This document shows, piece after piece, positions 45,056 to 54,155 of a DNA stretch of 64,000 nucleotides. The position numbers were made by a program, and so were the translations under genes. Each line of letters starts with the position of its first letter. The stretch's first letter is position 1. Source of the stretch: Natrinema pallidum DSM 3751 (GTDB lineage: Archaea > Halobacteriota > Halobacteria > Halobacteriales > Natrialbaceae); the NCBI RefSeq assembly GCF_000337615.1, contig NZ_AOII01000091.1, forward strand, positions 1 to 64,000, read 5' to 3'. The notes beneath the pieces were generated by a model. That model had not been told where the DNA came from. It searched no databases and was given only the letters and a program-made list of their open reading frames with translations.

Positions 45056-45405
45056 ACTCGGGCTACCGGACGCGATGCCCTAAGCGTTTCCTGATCCGGT
45101 CGTCGCCTCGAGCGAGACCGGTTGGGGTTGGGGCAGGGTCGGAGTGAGTCACGATCGAGAAACGAAGCGGTTCCGACGGGTCGGAACCTGGGCCGGCGTC
45201 GCGGCGGCCCTCGCTATCGTCCGCCCGCCGGCATCCCCCATCCAGTAGCCGTCAGCGGCGTCCGAGAGCGCGCTCGAGAGTCTCCACCTACCGCACTCGT
45301 AGGTGCCGAGTGGAAGTGATATCAGTGTATCCCACACAGTCTGTGCACGGCGTGCACGCACCGCGGTCGCGGACCGGCCAGTAGTGACCCGCCGATCGTC
45401 GGCGG
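45056..45405. other. Gene-poor interval
   Basis: I see no confident gene. A 34-codon frame from GTG 45144 to TAG 45246-45248 encodes a basic start and a short hydrophobic segment (TWAGVAAALAIV) that could be a one-helix peptide, but there is no spaced ribosome site or TATA element to support it. An inverted pair TTCCGACGGGTCGGAA at about 45171-45186 forms a short hairpin. Confidence 0.2.
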
Positions 45406-46203
45406 CTACTCGGCACCGTCCATCGCCGTCGCGCGCCGGTCGAGGGCTTCGAATCGATCGACCGCCCACTCCCAGACTCGCGTATCGGTCGATTCGAGAA
45501 GCGCCGTCGGGAGCCCGTTCTCGTCGTGGACGCCGATCTGAACCGCGTCGTCGACGATCCCCAGATAGAACGGGACCTCGTCGGCGACGACCGCGACGGC
45601 AAGCGACTCGGCGTCGGCCATCGCCGCGAACGTCTCCGCGACCGACGGCTCCGTCCGCAGCGTCTCCGCGACCGACTCCGTGACTAGCAACTCGAAGACG
45701 GCCCCCGATTCGAGTGCCTCTCGCGACGCCTCGAGCGGTTTCGCCGCCGTCGCCGGCAGCACGGCCCTGACGTGCTCCGCGTCGGCGAGACTCGCCGCGC
45801 GGTACTCGGTCGGCGCGTAGGGGTTCGCCGTCGTGGACTCGACGACCGTCGCGTCGACCAGCCCCTCGAGATCGAAGCCGAGTTCGATCGCCGGAATCCG
45901 CTCGAGCACCGGCCGCAGCCGAACCATCGCGTCGACCCGGTCCAGCGTTTTCGTCACCGCGCCCGTCGCGAGGGCCCCGGCCGACGTGAGTTCGTACCGT
46001 CGACCCCGTTCGCGGAGCAGGCCGCGTTCTCCCAATCCATCCAGATTCCGTTGTAGCGTCGTTCGCACGACGTCGACCTCGGCCCGTAGCGCATCCCTCG
46101 AGACGGCACCCTCCGCTGCCAGCGTCTCGAGGATCCGTACTCGGGTCGGTGAACGCGCCACGTACTCGAGCGTCTCGATCGCAGCCCCCGTTCGATCACC
46201 CAT
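45406..46203 (-). CDS. Winged-helix regulator with FilR1-like C-terminal domain
   Basis: A 265-residue protein. The ArsR-like winged helix spans about 10-80 (VARSPTRVRILETLAAEGAVS, quoted in part: SPTRVRILETLA, with HTH VSRDALRAEVDVVRTTLQRNL). The 150-residue C-terminal domain is of the FilR1/DUF1724 type found in many haloarchaeal regulators, where it probably binds a ligand. The frame is open upstream; ATG 46203 gives the family N terminus. Targets are unknown. It appears monocistronic. Confidence 0.85.
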   Translation of the reverse strand: MGDRTGAAIETLEYVARSPTRVRILETLAAEGAVSRDALRAEVDVVRTTLQRNLDGLGERGLLRERGRRYELTSAGALATGAVTKTLDRVDAMVRLRPVLERIPAIELGFDLEGLVDATVVESTTANPYAPTEYRAASLADAEHVRAVLPATAAKPLEASREALESGAVFELLVTESVAETLRTEPSVAETFAAMADAESLAVAVVADEVPFYLGIVDDAVQIGVHDENGLPTALLESTDTRVWEWAVDRFEALDRRATAMDGAE

Positions 46204-46382
46204 CACGTCTCGGTTCTCCAACCGAGCCCACTTTATCGCACTGGCCACTGCCGGGGAGTTTCGCCCCCGTAACTGCAATCCGAGCGATCGCTATGGCTGA
46301 ACGCTGTCACCGATCGGGACACTGTGATCGGCCTGTGTCTGCGGGCACAATCGTATAGACGATCACGGCCGAACGACCGGGT

Positions 46383-46712
46383 ATGGAGACGCGATGGGCG
46401 ACCGTCGACGGTGTCACCCTCGAACTACCGGCCGACAGTACCGTCAACGAGCTCCGGGACGCGCTCTACAAACCCGACGACGCGGTGCTGGTCGCGGTGA
46501 CGGGTGATCTCGTCTCGGTCGTCCACGACGAGGATCGACGGCTCTCCGAACTGGTCGCCGGCTGTGCCGAGACCTATTACTTCCGGCGGCAGGCCGGTCC
46601 CGCGCGAAACGATGTGCTAGCCGCGCCGGAACTCGAGGACGTACTGGCTGCCTCGAGCGACGACCGGGAGGAGGCCGAGACGACGTTTCAGCGGCCCGGC
46701 ATCGACCACTAG
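46383..46712 (+). CDS. Small protein with possible beta-grasp fold
   Basis: A 109-residue protein that begins METRWATVDGVTLELPADSTV and then NELRDAL, a hairpin-helix order like ThiS/MoaD/ubiquitin-type beta-grasp folds. DLVSVVHDEDRRLSEL and ETYYFRRQAG follow. It lacks a C-terminal Gly-Gly, so it would not be a sulfur carrier. Its stop codon overlaps the stop region of the convergent MOSC gene. The function is unknown. Confidence 0.65.
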   Translation: METRWATVDGVTLELPADSTVNELRDALYKPDDAVLVAVTGDLVSVVHDEDRRLSELVAGCAETYYFRRQAGPARNDVLAAPELEDVLAASSDDREEAETTFQRPGIDH

Positions 46713-47482
46713 TTCCGGCGGGTTTCGACCGGATCGCCGACGCTGAGCGTCCGGCCGCGATCGGACTCGGGGACGCGTGTGATGATCATCAGCGAGTAGT
46801 AGTGATCGAACGCGTCGAGGTCGGCCCACTCGGGAAACGTCGCCTCTCGCTTTCGAACGAACCGCGTTCGGAACTCCTCGATCGGCTCCCCCGTATCGGG
46901 ATCGCGCCGGGGGACGACACAGCGGCCACAGGGTGTCACCCCGTCGAATCGGACCCCACCGATCTCGAACGCCGGTGCGTCCGCGCCGACGAACCGATCC
47001 TCCCAGAACGGGTCGACGCCGGCGATCTCGATGTTTGCTCGGAGTCGTCGTCGCGCACCCTCGACGGTCATCTCGTCGAACCAGGACGCGACCGTCTCGA
47101 GCGTCGCCGTACTGATCACCGACGGCCCCATTTCGCGCCGATCGACGAACCCCAGTGACGTGTCCCGCTCGAGCGACAGTTCGACGTCGAAAAACTCGCT
47201 GAACCAGGAGGCGGCGGTCCCACGGTCGGACTCGAGATCGAACTGCCGCACCTCGCCGTCGGGCGTCTCGACCGCGAGCAGACCCGTCGCCGGATCGTAC
47301 TCGGTATCCAGAGCGTGGACGCGCTCGGTCCGTGTGCCGTTGAGAACGTCGCCATCGGTATCGAACAGTGCGAACTCCCTGTCGTGGGCCACCGTCCCGC
47401 CGTCGAGGACGTCGGCCGCCTCGAGATCGATGCCGTCCAGCCCCTTCACCGGATACACCCTGAGCCGAGCAAGTCGCGCCAT
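46709..47482 (-). CDS. MOSC domain protein
   Basis: A 257-residue protein with an N-terminal MOSC_N beta-barrel (LARLRVYPVKGLDGIDLEAA; quoted in part: VYPVKGLDG) and a MOSC domain from about 115, with GVTPCGRCVVPRRDPDTGEP near 184-203 holding the conserved Cys. MOSC proteins bind molybdenum cofactor and move sulfur or reduce N-hydroxylated compounds (mARC-like). The Cys context is that of mARC/YcbX-type proteins. ATG 47482 is preferred over in-frame GTG 47491. It is tail-to-tail with the gene at 46.4 kb. Confidence 0.85.
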   Translation of the reverse strand: MARLARLRVYPVKGLDGIDLEAADVLDGGTVAHDREFALFDTDGDVLNGTRTERVHALDTEYDPATGLLAVETPDGEVRQFDLESDRGTAASWFSEFFDVELSLERDTSLGFVDRREMGPSVISTATLETVASWFDEMTVEGARRRLRANIEIAGVDPFWEDRFVGADAPAFEIGGVRFDGVTPCGRCVVPRRDPDTGEPIEEFRTRFVRKREATFPEWADLDAFDHYYSLMIITRVPESDRGRTLSVGDPVETRRN

Positions 47483-47618
47483 TGCCACCACGTACCGGAC
47501 GAACCCCTATCAGTCTTCTTTCGATCGGGGTCGGCGTGCAACTCACGGCCGCGGCTCGCGGCCCACCATCGGCGATCGAACGCGTAACCGAGCGATCGCT
47601 CGGAGACGACCCCCGTGA

Positions 47619-47873
47619 TCAGTCGATCGTCACGATGGGGTCGTCGCGCTGATCGAACTCGACCGTTATCTCGTGGTCGGCGTAGGAAAACCCGATCCGA
47701 CCGGCTCGGCGCTCGCCAGATTCGGTCGTCGCAAAGATCGCTGCGAGGGCATCGGGATCGACCGCCTCAAACAACGGCGGTAACGACAGCGGATCGATAT
47801 CCTCGAGCGTCGCGACGCCGGTGACGATACGCTCGTGGACCTCGTCGGTGTCGACTGCGAGGGATTGGCCCAT
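47619..47873 (-). CDS. HalOD1 output-domain protein
   Basis: An 84-residue protein: SLAVDTDEVHERIVTGVA, then DIDPLSLPPLFEAVDPDAL, then a C-terminal beta pair (GRIGFSYADHEITVEF). This is the HalOD1 layout (haloarchaeal output domain 1), found alone or fused to response regulators, with proposed but unproven signalling roles. A TATA-like CAAGTTATTAATAGC (47898-47912) lies about 30 nt before ATG 47873. Confidence 0.85.
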   Translation of the reverse strand: MGQSLAVDTDEVHERIVTGVATLEDIDPLSLPPLFEAVDPDALAAIFATTESGERRAGRIGFSYADHEITVEFDQRDDPIVTID

Positions 47874-48002
47874 CGATACCTACCGCCACATCGTGCTATT
47901 AATAACTTGCGGAACGATCGATTATTGTGGCTATTACCGAGCCGAACAAGTATTGTCACGTCCCGTTCGCGGTCCGGGTCGGAGACCGCGGTAGTCGGCG
48001 GC

Positions 48003-48458
48003 TTACTCCGTGTCGAGTTCGAACTGTTCGTTCTCCGAGACGGAGTTGAGAACGATGCTCGTATTCGACTGGTTGATATCGGGATCGGTGATCAGCGTCT
48101 TGATCTGATCGTTCATATCGTCCGTGTCCTGGAACTTCCCGATGGCGATCACGTCGTAGTCGCCGGTAACCTCGTACACCGAGATCATCTGCCGATGCTC
48201 CTTCAGCGTCTCCGTGATCTCGGGGAGGGCGTTCCCTTCGGCTTTGAATTGCATGACGGCGGTGACATCGTAGCCGACGGCATCGTAGTCGACTTTCGGC
48301 GTGTAGCCCTCGATCACACCCTCGTCCTCGAGATCGGAGAGGTGGTTCGAGACGGTCGTGACGGAGACGTCGAGTTCCTCGGCGAGGCTTCGCAGACTCG
48401 CGCGGCCGTCGTCGAGCAGTTCGTTGACCAGATCGGAATCCAAGTGTTCGTAGGTCAT
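48003..48458 (-). CDS. Lrp/AsnC family transcriptional regulator
   Basis: A 151-residue feast/famine regulator. The N-terminal HTH (about 18-48, [20 protein letters not shown]) is followed by the RAM amino-acid-binding domain (about 65-150, [16 protein letters not shown]). It probably senses an amino acid (Lrp homologues in haloarchaea regulate glutamine and other amino-acid genes, usually beside glnA, which is absent here). An AT-rich GATATAAATT lies only about 10 nt before the ATG and may be its own operator. Confidence 0.9.
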   Translation of the reverse strand: MTYEHLDSDLVNELLDDGRASLRSLAEELDVSVTTVSNHLSDLEDEGVIEGYTPKVDYDAVGYDVTAVMQFKAEGNALPEITETLKEHRQMISVYEVTGDYDVIAIGKFQDTDDMNDQIKTLITDPDINQSNTSIVLNSVSENEQFELDTE

Positions 48459-48703
48459 TGTCCGATATAAATTCCCCCACGTACTAGGGGTTTACGAATA
48501 TCCAGTTCTATCCGGTACTATTGAGACGGTGTTGCGATGTGTGCGGACGAGTCGTGGGAGGGCTGAATTAGTGATCGAGACCCGACCAACCTTCGCGGTC
48601 GCTCGCCGAAAACACCACTCCATCTCGGTGTCCGATGGACGCGTCTATAACTCGTGAACAATTCAATGAGTGCGGTCATAGAGACCGAGACGAAACGACC
48701 CGT

Positions 48704-49021
48704 ATGACCGTCCTACTCGTCGGGGCAGTCCTTGTGCTCTGCCTCCTTCCGTCGCTGCTCTTCCTCGGGTTCTGGAACGGACTCGTCCGCATGCAACGGC
48801 GGTCACTGATCGCTCGAACGAGTTCCCGTGCGGGCTACTCCGACCCGACCGTCACGTGGAGCGACGTCATCGACGCGTCCACCGATCCACGACACCACCT
48901 CCTTGCGGCCCCGTCCGAACCGCAGTCGACGACCACTCGTGACGGGCAATGTGCCGCGTGTGCCACAGCAAACGACTCGATCGCGTCGTTCTGTCGCAAC
49001 TGTGGCCGCACACTCGAGTGA
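48704..49021 (+). CDS. One-helix membrane protein with C-terminal zinc ribbon
   Basis: A 105-residue protein: a single transmembrane helix (about 3-25, LLVGAVLVLCLLPSLLFLGF; quoted in part: VLLVGAVLVLCLL), a basic cytoplasmic segment, then CAACATANDSIASFCRNCG near 82-100 as a zinc ribbon. Such membrane-tethered zinc ribbons are widespread in haloarchaea without known role. The frame is open to 48635; ATG 48704 puts the helix at the N terminus. Confidence 0.7.
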   Translation: MTVLLVGAVLVLCLLPSLLFLGFWNGLVRMQRRSLIARTSSRAGYSDPTVTWSDVIDASTDPRHHLLAAPSEPQSTTTRDGQCAACATANDSIASFCRNCGRTLE

Positions 49022-49215
49022 GACGGCCGACCGCCGCTCACGGAGGCGGTCGCCTCGTCGCTTCCTACCGGCCACGCGGACGGATCGCACCCGTGAACTA
49101 TCTCGAGAGCGGACTCGAGGCGTCCTGAAAATGAAAATCGCCTCGCTCGGATGTCCGTGTACTTCAATTACCGGAGCGTTCGCTTTCCGTTTCGTTACGT
49201 CGATCCACAGGAGAG

Positions 49216-49290
49216 TGCTCCGTCTGGGATTTGAACCCAGGTCATCGGCTCGAAAGGCCGAAATGATTGGCCGGACTACACCAACGGAGC
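49216..49290 (-). tRNA. tRNA-Glu (anticodon TTC)
   Basis: Minus strand: acceptor GCTCCGT pairs with ACGGAGC, discriminator A, CCA not encoded. The anticodon stem TCGGC/GCCGA holds the CTTTCGA loop, giving anticodon TTC (glutamate). The T arm is CTGGG-TTCAAAT-CCCAG. No intron. A TATA-like CGTTTTTCATTAGG at about 49317-49330 lies 27-40 nt upstream. Confidence 0.96.
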
Positions 49291-49469
49291 GTGCTTCGCA
49301 ACTGGTTGTTGCCGAGGCCTAATGAAAAACGTTCCGTTCCGATCCAGCAGTGGTACGAGATCACGCACGCTAACCCGTTATTTCGCCGACAACAGACGGT
49401 GGCACCTGATCGGCCGGGCAACCCCACACCACCTCAATCCTTTTCATCTCCTGTGCCCATTCCACCGAC

Positions 49470-50207
49470 ATGAAATACGTCCGCTTTCGCGATCCGGCCG
49501 GTGCGGTCCGCCGCGGCGAGTACGAGAACGGGACGGTTCGGTTCGGCACCGAGCGCTACGCGCTCGAGGACGACGATATCGATATCCTCCCGCCGTCGGA
49601 GCCCTCGAAGGTCGTTTGCATCGGGAAGAACTACGCCGAGCACGCCGCGGAGTTCGACTCCGAGGTTCCCGACCGCCCGATGCTGTTCCTGAAGCCACCG
49701 AACGCGCTCGCGGCCCACGGCGACACCGTGTCCCTGCCCGCGGGAAAGGACCGGATCGACCACGAGGCCGAACTCGGCGTCGTCATCGGTGAGCAGTGCC
49801 GGCACGTCCCCGAGGACGACGCGATGGAGGTCGTGGAAGGGTTCACCTGCGTCAACGATCTTTCGAATCGCGACGACCAGCGCCAGGAGCGAAACTGGAT
49901 TCGCGGCAAGGCGTTCGACGGCGCTGCGCCCATGGGACCCGTACTCGCGACGCCCGACGAAGTACCCGCCGACGCGTCGGTGCGGACGCGAGTCAACGGC
50001 GAGACGAAACAGGACGGCTCCCGCGAGCAACTCATCTTCTCGATCCCGGAACTGATCGCCGAGATCACGACCTACCTCACCTTGGAGCCCGGCGACGTGA
50101 TCGCGACCGGCACGCCCGAGGGCGTCGGACCCCTGTCCGACGGCGACGAGATCGAGATCGAAGTCGAGGGCGTCGGCACGCTCGAGCACGCAGTCCGGAT
50201 TCCCTGA
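49470..50207 (+). CDS. Fumarylacetoacetate hydrolase family protein
   Basis: A 245-residue FAH-fold protein with the normal two-part layout: a 55-residue N-terminal cap and a catalytic core. VCIGKNYAEHAAEF near 48-61, HEAELGVVIGEQC near 97-109 (a metal-binding Glu), TCVNDLSNRDDQ near 126-137 and GDVIATGTPEGVGPL near 208-222 are family motifs. Members hydrolyse or decarboxylate C-C bonds in aromatic or sugar acid pathways; the substrate is open (acylpyruvase or oxaloacetate decarboxylase is common). The tRNA-Glu gene is divergent upstream. Confidence 0.9.
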   Translation: MKYVRFRDPAGAVRRGEYENGTVRFGTERYALEDDDIDILPPSEPSKVVCIGKNYAEHAAEFDSEVPDRPMLFLKPPNALAAHGDTVSLPAGKDRIDHEAELGVVIGEQCRHVPEDDAMEVVEGFTCVNDLSNRDDQRQERNWIRGKAFDGAAPMGPVLATPDEVPADASVRTRVNGETKQDGSREQLIFSIPELIAEITTYLTLEPGDVIATGTPEGVGPLSDGDEIEIEVEGVGTLEHAVRIP

Positions 50208-50279
50208 GTTGCGAGCCGCGAACCGAGCCGTCGACGCGATCGGTGAACCCTTTTCGGGTCGCTCGAGGAACCACTAGGC

Positions 50280-50978
50280 ATGACGGTACGATTCGACGCG
50301 GTAACGCTCGAGTGGGTCGGCCTCGCGACCGTCAGACTCGAGGGAGAGACCGGTGCGGTCGTCTACACGGACCCCGGTCCGGAACGAGCCGGCGTTCTGG
50401 ACGGGTCCGAGCCTCGAGACGGGGATCTGATCCTCGTTTCTCACGGCCACCACTACGATCCCGAATCGATTCGGCGGGTCGCTCGCGATGACGCGCTGGT
50501 CGTCGTCCACGAATCGATCGACGCGAGCGAGGGCAGCAGCGAGCGACCCGAGGACCTGCCGTTCGATGTCGAACGCGTCCGCGCGGACGAGTCGTTCGTT
50601 CTCGGACCGCTCGACCTATTCACGACGCCGGCGTACAACGACCCCGACGGACCGCGCACGGACGACGAGGGCGTGCCCTATCATCCCGACGGTCGAGGCT
50701 GTGGCTTCGGCATCACGATCGACGGTGTTACCACGTTCTGGCCCGGCGATACCGATGTCCACGGCTTTCACGACACTGTGACCGTCGATTGCTTCCTCCC
50801 GCCGATCGACGGAACGGTCACGATGGATCGCCACGAAGCCGCGTTGTTGGCCGAACGGATCGATCCCGACCTCGTGGTCCCGATCCGCTACGATACCGTT
50901 CCCGAGATCGAAGCCGACGCCGACGCGTTCGTCGTCGACGTCGCGAGGCGCGGGATTCCGGTCGCCCTCGACGAATAA
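50280..50978 (+). CDS. MBL-fold metallo-hydrolase
   Basis: A 232-residue metallo-beta-lactamase-fold protein (UPF0173-like). VSHGHHYDPESI near 53-64 supplies the HxHxxD metal ligands. TTPAYNDPDGPRTDDEG near 114-130 and TFWPGDTDVHGF near 152-163 carry further ligands (Asp in GDTD). The usual last His is replaced by PIRYDTVP, so metal coordination may be incomplete. Relatives act on nucleotides or lactones, or are uncharacterised. It lies 72 bp after the FAH gene in the same direction, so co-transcription is likely but a shared pathway is not shown. Confidence 0.8.
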   Translation: MTVRFDAVTLEWVGLATVRLEGETGAVVYTDPGPERAGVLDGSEPRDGDLILVSHGHHYDPESIRRVARDDALVVVHESIDASEGSSERPEDLPFDVERVRADESFVLGPLDLFTTPAYNDPDGPRTDDEGVPYHPDGRGCGFGITIDGVTTFWPGDTDVHGFHDTVTVDCFLPPIDGTVTMDRHEAALLAERIDPDLVVPIRYDTVPEIEADADAFVVDVARRGIPVALDE

Positions 50979-51086
50979 ACGGCGCGGACGGCCGCGCCGA
51001 GAGCGCGTACCTCTCGAGCGACGAACGCGGTTGCTGCGGTCGACACGGACGGTTGGCGGTGGTCGGAAAACATCCTTGTGGTGCGA

Positions 51087-51392
51087 TTAGACGCCCAGTC
51101 GCGACCAGACGAACACCGCGACACCGACGAGTACCACCACTGCGAACGCCGCCCACTGCCCGAACTCGGTGTCCGCGATCGGTGCGAACGGATCGACGAG
51201 ACCGGTCCCTTGCAGGAGGCCCAGCCCGAGCACCACCATGGCCCCGATGGCGATGAGACCGATCGTGACGCCCTCCTTTACCATCCACGCCGTTTCGTCG
51301 GCCTCCTGGGCGGGGGAGGTCGTCGGCTCGTCGATCGCCTCCTCGTCGGGCTCGCTGTGCAACGGCCGTTCGCTGTCGTTGTCGTCGGCCAT
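51087..51392 (-). CDS. Small two-helix membrane protein
   Basis: A 101-residue protein with an acidic disordered first 35 residues, then helices at about 41-60 (VTIGLIAIGAMVVLGLGLL) and 80-98 (AAFAVVVLVGVAVFVW). It has haloarchaeal codon use and composition. It carries no recognisable domain; related short proteins are conserved in the group. It is divergent from the Nramp-like gene. Confidence 0.7.
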   Translation of the reverse strand: MADDNDSERPLHSEPDEEAIDEPTTSPAQEADETAWMVKEGVTIGLIAIGAMVVLGLGLLQGTGLVDPFAPIADTEFGQWAAFAVVVLVGVAVFVWSRLGV

Positions 51393-51549
51393 ATCACGAG
51401 TCTAGCCGAGAAGAGCCGCCACAGACGGGAACCGGTTGCACCTGCAGTCACAGGGCACCGACGGGAGACCCAGCCATCTCGCCGACCTCAGTGGTACCGA
51501 TCCGCAAGTCGCACGATATAAGTGGCCCGTGGGAAATCCTTCGACACCC

Positions 51550-51651
51550 ATGATGTTTGTTACCATTGTCGGAGAGACGATTCGACTCGCCCCCGCGTTC
51601 CCGGGCGCTGAGAGGACATCCGGGGCGATCGGTGATTCGGATGAGCGGTGA
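51550..51651 (+). CDS. Short upstream ORF (33 codons) overlapping the Nramp-like start
   Basis: A TATA-like GATATAAGTGG (51513-51523) lies about 30-35 nt before ATG 51550. The frame MMFVTIVGETIRLAP... ends at TGA 51649-51651, 11 nt inside the Nramp-like gene (ATG 51641). Ribosomes reading this frame would pass over the main start. No family is recognised. It is a candidate translational control, not a proven gene. Confidence 0.3.
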   Translation: MMFVTIVGETIRLAPAFPGAERTSGAIGDSDER

Positions 51652-52993
51652 GGAGACGACGGTCCCCGAACCGGACCTCGAGTACCCCGAGCGGGACTGG
51701 CGGGGGTTTTTCAGGGAACACTTCGGCCCGTCGATGCTGTGGGCCCTCATCAGTATCGGTGGGAGCCACATCGTGCTCGCGCCTACCCTCGGCGGGACCT
51801 TCGGGATCGTCGCGATCTGGATGTTCGGGCTCATCTACGCCGCGAAGTACGGGGCCTGGGAGCTCGGCATACGGTACAACTACGGTGCGGGCGCAAACCC
51901 GATCGAAGCCTACGACCAACTCCCCGGTCCCAAGAACTGGGCGCTCTGGGTGACGATCCTCGTGTTCACCGGCATGTATACGTTCATCACGGCCAGCGTC
52001 GGCATGAGCACGGCCGCGTTCGTCGCCGCGCTCACCCCCGCGTGGTTCACCGCCACCATCGCGTACGTCGTCTTCGTCGGCGGGGCGGGGCTGCTCGTCG
52101 TCGTCTCACGCTACAGCCTGCTCGAGACGGCCCTGATCGCCTTTACGATCGCACTTGGCCTTCTCGTCCTCCTGGGCGTGATCGTCGGACCGCCATCGGG
52201 CGATATCGTCCGTGGGACCGCCTTTGCAGTGCCCGATCTGACCGGGCCGGTCTTTATCGGCCTGTTCGCCGCCGCCGCTGGTTTCGCGCCGACCGGCTTC
52301 AGCACGAGTATCCTGATCGGCAGTTGGAGCATGGCGAAAGGCGAGGGCGCAAGCGAACTCGAGGAGCGCGGGCTCGATCCCGACGACCCGAAGCACCACG
52401 ACTACATCCGGGCGTGGATCAGGACCGGCCGCCGCGATTTCAACATCGGCTACGCGTTCAGCTTCCTGCTGATCGTCGCCATGGTACTGCTGGCGTCGAG
52501 CGTGCTCTACCCGGAGCCGCCGACGGACGCGAATCTCGCCGTCGCGATCGGGGCGATTCTCAGCGACTCCTTCGGCGACTGGTCGTACTACGCCATGCTG
52601 CTCGGGGGGTTCGCCGCGCTATACTCGACGGTCATCACGCTGCTCGATGGGGCTGCCCGGGCCACCGGTGACATCCTGCCGATGGCCCTCGAGAACGACG
52701 ACATCGACAGCGAGCGGGTACGGAAACTCGTCGTCGTCGGCGTCGTCGCCGTCAGCAGCGCGATGGTTCTCGCGCTGGGCGAAGTCCCGGTGACGCTGTT
52801 GCTCTACGTCGCCGCAGTGTTAGCGGTCACCGAGATCTTTTTCTACCCGGCCAACTGGTACGTCGTCGAGAAGAACCTGCCAGACCCGTTCCGTCCCTCG
52901 CGGGCCTGGCACGCGTACTACATCGTCAGCCTGCTCTTGGTGTTGCTTTTCGGGGCGATGGGTGCCGCGGTTCGACTCGGGATCATCGGCTGA
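51641..52993 (+). CDS. Nramp-related divalent-metal-transporter-like protein lacking canonical motifs
   Basis: A 450-residue membrane protein of about 11 helices that resembles Nramp in length and helix order. The first helix is FGPSMLWALISIGGSHIVLA, in which IGGSH stands where Nramp has DPGN, and TM6 is GFAPTGFSTSI where Nramp has the MPH-type Met. A long acidic cytoplasmic loop (EERGLDPDDPKHHD) is typical of this haloarchaeal group. Metal-binding residues are therefore not conserved, so substrate cannot be taken as Mn2+ or Fe2+. ATG 51641 gives the family start. Confidence 0.72.
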   Translation: MSGEETTVPEPDLEYPERDWRGFFREHFGPSMLWALISIGGSHIVLAPTLGGTFGIVAIWMFGLIYAAKYGAWELGIRYNYGAGANPIEAYDQLPGPKNWALWVTILVFTGMYTFITASVGMSTAAFVAALTPAWFTATIAYVVFVGGAGLLVVVSRYSLLETALIAFTIALGLLVLLGVIVGPPSGDIVRGTAFAVPDLTGPVFIGLFAAAAGFAPTGFSTSILIGSWSMAKGEGASELEERGLDPDDPKHHDYIRAWIRTGRRDFNIGYAFSFLLIVAMVLLASSVLYPEPPTDANLAVAIGAILSDSFGDWSYYAMLLGGFAALYSTVITLLDGAARATGDILPMALENDDIDSERVRKLVVVGVVAVSSAMVLALGEVPVTLLLYVAAVLAVTEIFFYPANWYVVEKNLPDPFRPSRAWHAYYIVSLLLVLLFGAMGAAVRLGIIG

Positions 52994-53055
52994 CCGTCCG
53001 AGTTGGAATTCCGACGGCTCCAAAGAGTTAGTGTCGCAGTCACCGACGCACGACT

Positions 53056-54048
53056 ATGCGCAGTGACCGCCCGCGACGCCGGCGCGACGGCCGAACTGGG
53101 TCGCTGTACTGCACCGACTGCGGCGCACCCCTCGAGCCCACGATGCGCTACTGTCCGGACTGTGGCGCGATGATTGCCCGCTCGAGCCGACGGTCGCGGT
53201 CGGCGGCGACATCGTTGTCGCGGCCGGGGACCGAACACCGCCCGCGAACGGATACGAGCCGTGAGCCAGCGGGGACGAGCGGCCGCAATTCGAACCCGGC
53301 GACAGACCGCGACCGCCTCGAGCGTCGAATCGCCGCCGCCTCGCGGGACGGCTGGCGACTGGAACACGACTTCGGCGACCACGCCGTGTTACTCCGGCGG
53401 ACGTTCGGTGGCCTGGCCGACCACCTGGCGGTCGCGCTGCTCACCGGTTGGTGGACGATGGGGATCGGCAACGTTCTCTACGGCGCGTACCGATACGTCG
53501 ACGGTACCGAGCGAACAGTCGTCCGAGCGGAGCCGGTCGATACCGGCCAACCGGACGACACCACGACCGACTCGACCCTGTTCCGGCGGGGGCTCGCAGT
53601 CCTCGGATGGCTGCTGGCGGCGCTCCTCGTCGCGATCGGCGTCCAACTGGGGGTCTCTGCCGTGGGCCTCGGTCTGTTCGCGCTCGCACTCGGCCTCGCG
53701 ATTGCGGCGACGAGCGTGCTCCCGTCGGTCAGTGGCCGCCTCGAGAACCGCCACTCGGTGCTGACGAACGGGCGAACACACACGGTCGACGACCGCACCG
53801 TCATCGCCCCCGACGACCCGTGTGCCGCGTGTGCCGGCCCTATCGACCGCGGCCTCGAGCGGCGCTACCGCGCGGAAGTGTGCGTACTGGGCGTGCCGGT
53901 GACCGCAACCGGCGGCCGCAACTATTACTGTCGACAGTGTGCGAACGCGGAGTCGGCCGCCACCGCCGCGGGCGAGCATGCGCCGGCCGTGGAACCGGAA
54001 CCGAACGATTCGTCGGCGGAGCCGAACGCGGAACGGGACCATGTTTGA
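53056..54048 (+). CDS. Membrane protein with zinc ribbons at both ends
   Basis: A 330-residue protein. An N-terminal zinc ribbon (YCTDCGAPLEPTMRYCPDCG, about 18-37) is followed by a basic Ser/Arg/Thr linker. A soluble part comes next (LERRIAAASRDGWRLEHDFGDHAVLLRR; quoted in part: ASRDGWRLEHDFGDHAVLL, like a half of a small haloarchaeal domain), then a hydrophobic region (about 195-235, two helices) and a C-terminal ribbon (CAAC ... CRQC near 257-298). The function is unknown. It is convergent with top6A. Confidence 0.68.
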   Translation: MRSDRPRRRRDGRTGSLYCTDCGAPLEPTMRYCPDCGAMIARSSRRSRSAATSLSRPGTEHRPRTDTSREPAGTSGRNSNPATDRDRLERRIAAASRDGWRLEHDFGDHAVLLRRTFGGLADHLAVALLTGWWTMGIGNVLYGAYRYVDGTERTVVRAEPVDTGQPDDTTTDSTLFRRGLAVLGWLLAALLVAIGVQLGVSAVGLGLFALALGLAIAATSVLPSVSGRLENRHSVLTNGRTHTVDDRTVIAPDDPCAACAGPIDRGLERRYRAEVCVLGVPVTATGGRNYYCRQCANAESAATAAGEHAPAVEPEPNDSSAEPNAERDHV

Positions 54049-54155
54049 AATCGCCGTTCGTGGGATTCGACCGTCCCTCGGGACACGCCAGCGATCCCGA
54101 GGCGGACTCGATCGCGTCCGAACCGACCCGTCGGGGTTCGACGACCCGCGTCGCC

